Positions 1 through 5,689 of a DNA stretch of 9,241 nt are shown here, piece after piece (within the stretch, counting starts at the first letter, position 1; each line of letters opens with the position of its first letter). Under the pieces are notes generated by a model. The model did not search any database and had not been told where the DNA came from. It saw only the letters and a list, made by a program, of their open reading frames with translations. This stretch comes from JBFJVZ01 sp041623895 (lineage in GTDB: Bacteria; Planctomycetota; Planctomycetia; Pirellulales; Pirellulaceae). The DNA is taken from contig JBFJVZ010000326.1 in assembly GCA_041623895.1 (NCBI GenBank), positions 1-9,241 of the forward strand, read 5' to 3'. The position numbers and the translations under genes were made by a program.

Positions 1-965
1 CGCCTGGCCAGAATGCAATTCTTTGCGTACGCGGCGCGGAGGGGATTGGACTCGTCGTCAGCCCCGTACATCTTCAACGTATGAGCCGACTCGGTCGTTA
101 GATCGCTAACCGACGGCACGCTGAGCTGCATTCGCGCCGCGAGTTCGTAACTGGAAATCCGCGCCGCCAGCTCACTATCGCCCGAGAATTCGGCCAAATG
201 ATTGCCGTTTAAGTTTTGCAGAAACTCGCGGGTTGCCCGGTCGGTTTCCACGTCAACTCCCTCCGGCCGCGCCAAATTCCTGAGCGGCTTGGAGGCGTTG
301 AAGTCGGTGCCCTGAAACGCCGCCGGCAAAAACCCGGGGCCCCAATTGTTAACGCTGGACTGCGGTGTGCCGCGAGGATCCGGGATGGCAACGTACGCGG
401 GAAGATCTTGATTCTCCGTCCCCAGCGCCCAAGTCAGCCAGGCTCCCATACTGGGGAAGCCATCCAAGGTGAATCCCGTCGACATAAAGTTTTCGCCAGG
501 GCCATGCGTGTTTGTTTTTCCCGTCAGCGAATGGATGAAACACATTTCATCGGCAAGTTCGCCGAGCATCGGCACGAGTTCGGATACCATCTTGCCGGAC
601 TCGCCGCGCGGTTTGAACTCCCAGGGGCTCTTGGTCAGATTGCCCTGTGCTCCCTGAAAGGTGACCAGTTTATCAGCACCCGGCATCGGCTGACCGTGAC
701 GTTTGATCAGCTCAGGTTTGTAATCAAATGTGTCCAGTTGACTGCAGGCACCACTGCAAAAGATAACCAAAACATTCTTCGCTTTGGCGGGAAAATGTGA
801 CGGACGCGGGGCGAATGGCCGGGATGGGTCGATGCTCGGCCGCAGCGGGGATTGATCAGCTGCCAGCAATCCATCGCGCTGTAGCAGCGAAGCCAAAGCA
901 ATCCCGCTAAGACCGCTGGCCGTGTTGCCAAGAAAACTTCGCCTGCTGACGCTGTCCTTTTTCAT
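1..965 (-). CDS. DUF1501 family Tat-exported protein, second copy (C-terminus cut by window edge)
   Basis: The frame is open from an ATG at 965 to the left edge, giving 321 residues. Families of this type usually run to about 450-490 residues, so roughly the last third is missing. The N-terminus has a twin-arginine export signal (SRRSFLG, residues 7-13) followed by a hydrophobic stretch ending near LLAAD (33-37). DUF1501 hallmarks visible are FCSGACSQLDTFDYKPEL (69-86), HGPGENFMSTGFTLDGFPSMG (positions 154-174), IPDPRG (194-199) and NNWGPGFLPAAFQGT (206-220). DUF1501 is placed in the alkaline phosphatase/sulfatase-like superfamily, but no reaction is established. The metal-site motif expected near the C-terminus lies outside the window. 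The ATG overlaps the stop of the preceding cytochrome gene by four bases (ATGA) and has no clear Shine-Dalgarno, so it is probably translated by coupling. It is paralogous to the DUF1501 gene at 4255-5658. Family assignment is secure; biochemical role is unknown. Confidence 0.93.
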   Translation of the reverse strand, partial: MKKDSVSRRSFLGNTASGLSGIALASLLQRDGLLAADQSPLRPSIDPSRPFAPRPSHFPAKAKNVLVIFCSGACSQLDTFDYKPELIKRHGQPMPGADKLVTFQGAQGNLTKSPWEFKPRGESGKMVSELVPMLGELADEMCFIHSLTGKTNTHGPGENFMSTGFTLDGFPSMGAWLTWALGTENQDLPAYVAIPDPRGTPQSSVNNWGPGFLPAAFQGTDFNASKPLRNLARPEGVDVETDRATREFLQNLNGNHLAEFSGDSELAARISSYELAARMQLSVPSVSDLTTESAHTLKMYGADDESNPLRAAYAKNCILAR

Positions 966-3900
966 GTGATGAACACCAATCGGTTTGAGTTCAACAGCGC
1001 CCGCGCAAACTGCACCAATCCGTATCGCCCGATGAACTCCGTGGCCGCCGATAAATCGTCGTCGCTGGGATCGATGCCATAACAAAGCTGGTAGGCGCGG
1101 CGGATTTGCTCCGCTGTCGAATCGGCTTCACGCTCCAGTCGCTGGGCCAGAAACTCTGCTTGCTGGATAACGAACCGGCTATTCAACAAGTTCAACGCTT
1201 GCAGTGGAGTTGTCGACCGACTTCGCTTGGGAGTGACCTGACTGGCATCGGGGCAATCAAAAACACCAAATACCGCATCACGTTCCTGACGCACTTTGGT
1301 CATGTAGATCATCCGCCGCCAATCCTCGGGTCCGAAATTTTGTTTGGGATGATAATGGCGGACGTTCTCGGCCTCGACTTCAAACGCGCTGAATCCCGGT
1401 CCGCCCATCTTTAAATCCAACTTTCCGGATGCCGCCAGCATGCAGTCACGAATTGCTTCGGCTTCCATTCGGCGGGGCGGAAAACGCCACAACAAACGAG
1501 TCGCGGCGTCGACTTTCATTCCCGCATCGTTGGGGCGACTGTCTTGCTGCCAGGTCGCCGAATTCAGAATCAAGCGTTGAATATGTTTGATCGACCAACC
1601 GTTGTCGATCAATTCAGCAGCCAACCAATCGAGTAGTTCCGGATGAGTCGGATTTGTCCCGTTGCGACCAAAATCGCTGGGTGTGTCGACGATTCCGGTA
1701 CCAAAATGAAATTGCCAGAGACGGTTGACAATCACACGTGCGGTCAGAGGATGCTCGGGGCTGGTGATCCAATTTGCGAGTGCGAGCCGACGCTCTCGCT
1801 CGGCTGAGTCTTTGCCCAAATTCAGTCGTCCCAGGGATGCGATCGCGTCGGGCGAAACTTCTTCTCTTTTTGCTTCCGGTTCGCCCCGATACAACCGATG
1901 TGTGGGTCCGGGCTGTGAAAACATGCCGGCGTACACCAGCGTGCCAGTTTCCAACGCTTTCTTGCGTGAGGACAATCGATTCAGTTCTGCGAGCCATGCC
2001 CGGCCCTGCGCAGCCTGCTCCTGCGGGTAAGAATCAAAGTCATAGACCGGGGCCGCATCGGCATCTTTGCGGTACGGCAGCCGATCGGCGGAACTGGCAA
2101 CGGTTGACCAGGTCTCGCCATCAGCCGATACGTCAATCGCGTATTCGGTCGCCAGGCGATCGTTGTACCGCTGCTGTCGGTCGCGCCCCCAAACAACCTT
2201 GCCGATCAAGCACGCTTCAGCAAGTTCGATTTGTACCCAGCCTCCAGAGAGCGATTTGCTGATCCAGCTCTTGGCATTCCCATATTCGCCATCATTGATG
2301 TGCTGGAGCTTGTGCAACGGATGCACGAAGTCGCCACCAGAAGTCGCCTTGGCACCGCCGCTTGCCAAAGCGACGTTTTGATCGCCAGAAAAAATCTCCA
2401 ATTCGTCAATGCACGGCTGCGACTGGTTCGTCGCACTGATCGTCATGCGAACGAATCGGGCCTCGATCGGCGGAAACTGTTCCAGGTTGAGTTTGGCGTT
2501 CACGGGCGCACGAACGCGCGGCTTGGAAGTCGGCGTTTCTAACGATGTTTCCTCGTTGATCGGTTCCAACAGCAAGACGTCGGTCGTGATCGCAGTGCCG
2601 CTCTGCCCACATTGAACAACGATCGCGTTTTCCGGTGAAAGTTGATGAACGCCTGCGTTGTGCAGGCCGCTCCACAAAGCTTTTCTGGCGACATCCCCGG
2701 AACGGTCCGAAAAGAATTTTTGATCGACCTTGGCGATTTCAGCACGATCATCGACGGTTTGCATGTTGCCATCGATATCAATCAAGTACCGTGCGTCAGC
2801 GCTGTGAGTTTCCCAACCGGCGCCCCAGGACAGCCAGATACGGAAACGCCCGCTGGCAAAGGGACGATAAGCAGCCACATCTTGGCCGGGTACATTTTTC
2901 CACCAGGTGTATTGCCCGCCGCTGATGTTGGGCGTTCGGTCCGCCGACCCGGGATCGTCGGCAAAACCGCGTTCTGTGCCGGCAGGATTGGTGCCTTTCC
3001 CCGCGGGGCTGGCGAGATACTCGACGCCTGGTCCACCGTCTTTGGAAACCAACGCGTCGTCAAGGACTCGATGAGCAACATCGCCGCGGCGCACAAACTT
3101 CGCCAGACCTGATCGCAATTCGTCTAGCTTTCGATTGATCTTCGCCAACTCTTGTTCTTCTTGTTCGCTGGGCGGAACTTTGCGGTCGGCATGCTTCACG
3201 CCGGCAAACACGGCCTGCATCGAGTAGTAGTCGGTTTGCGTGATCGGATCGAACTTGTGGTTGTGGCAGCGGGCGCACCCGAGCGTTAGCCCCATAAAGG
3301 CGGTGCCCGTCGCGTTGATCATGTCGGCAAGTTCATCTTGCCGCTGCATCAAACCGAGTTTCGGATCCTGGCCTTTCACCAGATCGTACGGTCCGGCGAC
3401 GAGAAACCCAGTACCGATGCCGTGTCCCACAACATCACCAGCGATTTGTTGAATGACAAAATCGTCATACGGTTTGTCGGTGTTGAACGCATTGATTACC
3501 CAATCGCGATATCGCCACGCGTGGGGTCGCTCACGATTTGTCTCAAACCCGTGCGTTTCACCGAAGCGAACCAAATCCAACCAGTGCGTGGCGAGCCGTT
3601 CGCCATAATGCGGGCTGGATAAGACTTCTTCGACCAACTGAGACCATGCATCGGGCCTGGCGTCATCGACAAACGCTTGAACCTGCTCTGGTGTCGGCGG
3701 CAAACCGTGCATCACCAGGTACAGTCGACGGATCAATCGTCGGCGATCGGCCTGGGCCGACATTTCCAGCGCTGCAGCCGACAGTTTCTGCTTGATGAAC
3801 GCATCGATCGCTTGATCGGCATGCGGCGCAGGCACTTCGGGCCGAACCAGTGGTCGTAAAGACCAATGATCGATCTTTCGATTGGCTATTTCAACTTTCG

Positions 3901-4258
3901 CCGCCTGCCACGCCTTCGCGTCATCAATCCACGACTTAAGCACATTAATTTCTTTCGCCGACAATCGTTCCCCATCAGGCGGCATGCGATGCGAGTCGTC
4001 TTCGCTGGCGACCAACTCAATTAAATAACTTTGATCACTGTCTCCGGGGAAAATAACGCGCTCACCCGAGTCGCCACCGCTTAAAGCGCCGGCCATTGAA
4101 TCAAGTCGCAATGCGGATTCCTGCTCATCTGGACCATGACAGTCGACGCAGTGATTCTGGATGATTGGCAACACGTCACGGGAGAAATCGATATCGCCGG
4201 CAACCGACCGAGCAGCCCCAGCCACCGCGATCAACAGCAGAGACAACAGAAATTTCAT
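962..4258 (-). CDS. Secreted planctomycete cytochrome, PSCyt1-DUF1549-DUF1553, with F5/8 type C-like insert
   Basis: A complete 1098-residue protein. Residues 1-21 form a Sec signal peptide (MKFLLSLLLIAVAGAARSVAG). PSCyt1 (about 24-118) has a heme c motif CVDCH (37-41) and a likely axial Met in RMPPDGE (91-97). DUF1549/PSCyt2 (about 148-358) includes HWLDLVRFGETHGFE (225-239) and a second CxxCH in CARCHNHKFDPI (328-339). A first coiled-coil-like segment spans about 364-392. An unassigned beta-rich region (about 395-566) is perhaps golvesin-like. It is followed by an F5/8 type C (discoidin)-like module at about 595-725 (IDELEIF, INDGEYGNAKSWIS, WVQIELA, ISVSADG-type pattern at 709-716). A second helical segment lies at about 752-770. 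DUF1553/PSD1 (about 818-1090) includes NRLWQFHFGTGIVDTPSDFG (845-864) and TPLQALNLLNSRFV (1017-1030). The start overlaps the upstream DUF1501 stop (ATGA) and is preceded by GGGAG eight bases away. The likely location is the periplasm or cell surface. An electron-transfer role is inferred from the heme motifs, and carbohydrate binding from the insert. The reaction is unknown. Confidence 0.95.
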   Translation of the reverse strand: MKFLLSLLLIAVAGAARSVAGDIDFSRDVLPIIQNHCVDCHGPDEQESALRLDSMAGALSGGDSGERVIFPGDSDQSYLIELVASEDDSHRMPPDGERLSAKEINVLKSWIDDAKAWQAAKVEIANRKIDHWSLRPLVRPEVPAPHADQAIDAFIKQKLSAAALEMSAQADRRRLIRRLYLVMHGLPPTPEQVQAFVDDARPDAWSQLVEEVLSSPHYGERLATHWLDLVRFGETHGFETNRERPHAWRYRDWVINAFNTDKPYDDFVIQQIAGDVVGHGIGTGFLVAGPYDLVKGQDPKLGLMQRQDELADMINATGTAFMGLTLGCARCHNHKFDPITQTDYYSMQAVFAGVKHADRKVPPSEQEEQELAKINRKLDELRSGLAKFVRRGDVAHRVLDDALVSKDGGPGVEYLASPAGKGTNPAGTERGFADDPGSADRTPNISGGQYTWWKNVPGQDVAAYRPFASGRFRIWLSWGAGWETHSADARYLIDIDGNMQTVDDRAEIAKVDQKFFSDRSGDVARKALWSGLHNAGVHQLSPENAIVVQCGQSGTAITTDVLLLEPINEETSLETPTSKPRVRAPVNAKLNLEQFPPIEARFVRMTISATNQSQPCIDELEIFSGDQNVALASGGAKATSGGDFVHPLHKLQHINDGEYGNAKSWISKSLSGGWVQIELAEACLIGKVVWGRDRQQRYNDRLATEYAIDVSADGETWSTVASSADRLPYRKDADAAPVYDFDSYPQEQAAQGRAWLAELNRLSSRKKALETGTLVYAGMFSQPGPTHRLYRGEPEAKREEVSPDAIASLGRLNLGKDSAERERRLALANWITSPEHPLTARVIVNRLWQFHFGTGIVDTPSDFGRNGTNPTHPELLDWLAAELIDNGWSIKHIQRLILNSATWQQDSRPNDAGMKVDAATRLLWRFPPRRMEAEAIRDCMLAASGKLDLKMGGPGFSAFEVEAENVRHYHPKQNFGPEDWRRMIYMTKVRQERDAVFGVFDCPDASQVTPKRSRSTTPLQALNLLNSRFVIQQAEFLAQRLEREADSTAEQIRRAYQLCYGIDPSDDDLSAATEFIGRYGLVQFARALLNSNRLVFIT

Positions 4259-5658
4259 GCCAAGATCTCCCGGATCACGTGTCCATGTACATCCGTCAGT
4301 CGCCGCTGGATCCCGTTGTGATAAAAAGTCAACCTGGTGTGATCGATGCCCAGCAGCTTCAGCGCCGTCGCATGCAGATCATAACAATACGTTGGCTTTT
4401 CGATCGCCTTGAAACCCAGTTCGTCCGTTGCCCCGTAGCCGATCCCGCCGCGAATGCCTCCACCGGCGAGCCAAGCTGTGAACGCCCCCGCGTTGTGATC
4501 GCGTCCCTTGCCTTCCTTTTGACCCGCGGGCTGACGTCCGAATTCCGTGGTGCACATCACCAGCGTCTCGTCCAGCAATCCCCGTGATTGCAAATCCGTT
4601 AACAACGCCGAAGCTCCCGTATCCAGCACGCGACCCCAATAACCGTGGTCTCGAATGACGTCTTCGTGCGAATCCCAATTGGGCCGAATCGCCTTGGCGG
4701 TCGTATTCTCGGCACCGCAGTAAATCTGTACGAAGCGGACTCCGCGTTCGACCAACCGCCTGGCCATCAGGCATTGACGCGCAAAAGGACCGACGTCTTC
4801 ATCATCGATCTGGTACAACCGCCGCGTCGCCTGAGATTCCCCCGATAGATCGGTCGCTTCAGGTGCGCTCAGTTGCAATCGCGCCGACAATTCGTACGCT
4901 GCAATCCGGGCTTCCAATTCTGATTCGCCAACGCGGCGTTCCAGGTGCCGTTGATTCAACGACTGCAGAAACGCCAGGCTATCGGCATCACCACCGCGGT
5001 CGATGCCGGGCACGTTTGCTGGAAACAGGTCTGCTATCGGCTCGTTGCCTGGCTGCGAATCAAACGTCGTCGCTTGATAAGTCGCAGGCAAAAAACCTGC
5101 GCCCCAATTGATGATTCCTCCGGGCGGCAATCCCCGCGGATCGGGCAACACGACGAACGACGGCAGCTCATCATTCTCACTGCCCAACCCGTACGTGACC
5201 CACGAACCCATGCTGGGAAATCCAGGCAGCGTAAAACCGGTGTTCATCATGAAGCAAGCTGGGCCGTGAAGTGCCGTCTTGCTGTGCATCGAATAGATGA
5301 ACGCCAGCTTATCGACGTGCGCTGCCAGGCTTGGAAACAGATCAGACATCCAGAGTCCCGACTCGCCGTGTTGGCGAAACTTCCAAAAACTGGGAACACA
5401 GTTTCCGGGCTTTGATGCGAAGAACTGCAACTTGCCATCGGGATCAAATGGCTTTCCCGCGCGCCGGGCGAGCTCCGGCTTGTAGTCAAACGTATCGACT
5501 TGACTCATCCCACCGGGACAGAAAATTTGAATCACGCGACGTGCACGGGCCGGAAAATGCGTCGGCCGTTCGGCTCGCAGCAACGAGGCCAGCGCAAGTG
5601 ATCCAAATCCGCCGGCAGCGGTGGCCAAGAATCGTCGTCGTGAAAATGCAACATTCAT
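4255..5658 (-). CDS. DUF1501 family Tat-exported protein, first copy (complete)
   Basis: A complete 467-residue protein of normal family length. It starts with a twin-arginine signal (SRRRFLA, 6-12) and a hydrophobic segment to about residue 28. DUF1501 (COG4102-type) motifs in order are FCPGGMSQVDTFDYKPEL (46-63), HGPACFMMNTGFTLPGFPSMG (positions 131-151), LPDPRG (171-176), NWGAGFLPATYQ (184-195), RRLVERGVRFVQIYCG (300-315), NWDSHEDV (327-334), TTEFGRQP (370-377), GRDHN (385-389) and DLHATALKLLGIDH (427-440). The fold is thought to be alkaline phosphatase/sulfatase-like. The conserved Ser52, the Asp pair at 55/58 and Asp387-His388 are plausible active- or metal-site residues, which is inference. 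It follows the 5690-8611 cytochrome after 31 bases and overlaps the next cytochrome gene by 4 bases. The ATG at 5658 has no evident Shine-Dalgarno but gives a proper Tat signal. Its natural partner is probably the adjacent cytochrome. The substrate is unknown. Confidence 0.95.
   Translation of the reverse strand: MNVAFSRRRFLATAAGGFGSLALASLLRAERPTHFPARARRVIQIFCPGGMSQVDTFDYKPELARRAGKPFDPDGKLQFFASKPGNCVPSFWKFRQHGESGLWMSDLFPSLAAHVDKLAFIYSMHSKTALHGPACFMMNTGFTLPGFPSMGSWVTYGLGSENDELPSFVVLPDPRGLPPGGIINWGAGFLPATYQATTFDSQPGNEPIADLFPANVPGIDRGGDADSLAFLQSLNQRHLERRVGESELEARIAAYELSARLQLSAPEATDLSGESQATRRLYQIDDEDVGPFARQCLMARRLVERGVRFVQIYCGAENTTAKAIRPNWDSHEDVIRDHGYWGRVLDTGASALLTDLQSRGLLDETLVMCTTEFGRQPAGQKEGKGRDHNAGAFTAWLAGGGIRGGIGYGATDELGFKAIEKPTYCYDLHATALKLLGIDHTRLTFYHNGIQRRLTDVHGHVIREILA
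4267..4271 (-). promoter_or_regulatory. Shine-Dalgarno for the second cytochrome, inside the DUF1501 gene
   Basis: GGGAG on the minus strand lies eight bases before the ATG at 4258, within the last codons of the upstream DUF1501 gene. Together with the ATGA stop/start overlap it supports efficient re-initiation at this junction. The equivalent ATGA junction at 962-965 has no such site. Confidence 0.55.
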
Positions 5659-5666
5659 CAGGGACG

Positions 5667-5672
5667 ATTATA
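5667..5672 (-). promoter_or_regulatory. Perfect TATAAT in the 31-base gap before the first DUF1501 gene
   Basis: TATAAT on the minus strand ends eight bases before the ATG at 5658. No recognisable -35 hexamer lies 16-18 bases upstream. If used as a -10 box, transcription would begin at or within a few bases of the start codon, giving a leaderless or near-leaderless mRNA. That would fit the absence of a Shine-Dalgarno there. It may equally be a chance A+T-rich stretch. Confidence 0.2.
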
Positions 5673-5689
5673 TTCGATCAGCCACACCG

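Noticed and set aside
216..800. Plus-strand open frame (194 codons) near the left edge
   Set aside because: It lies antisense to the second DUF1501 gene, which has clear family motifs throughout the same interval.
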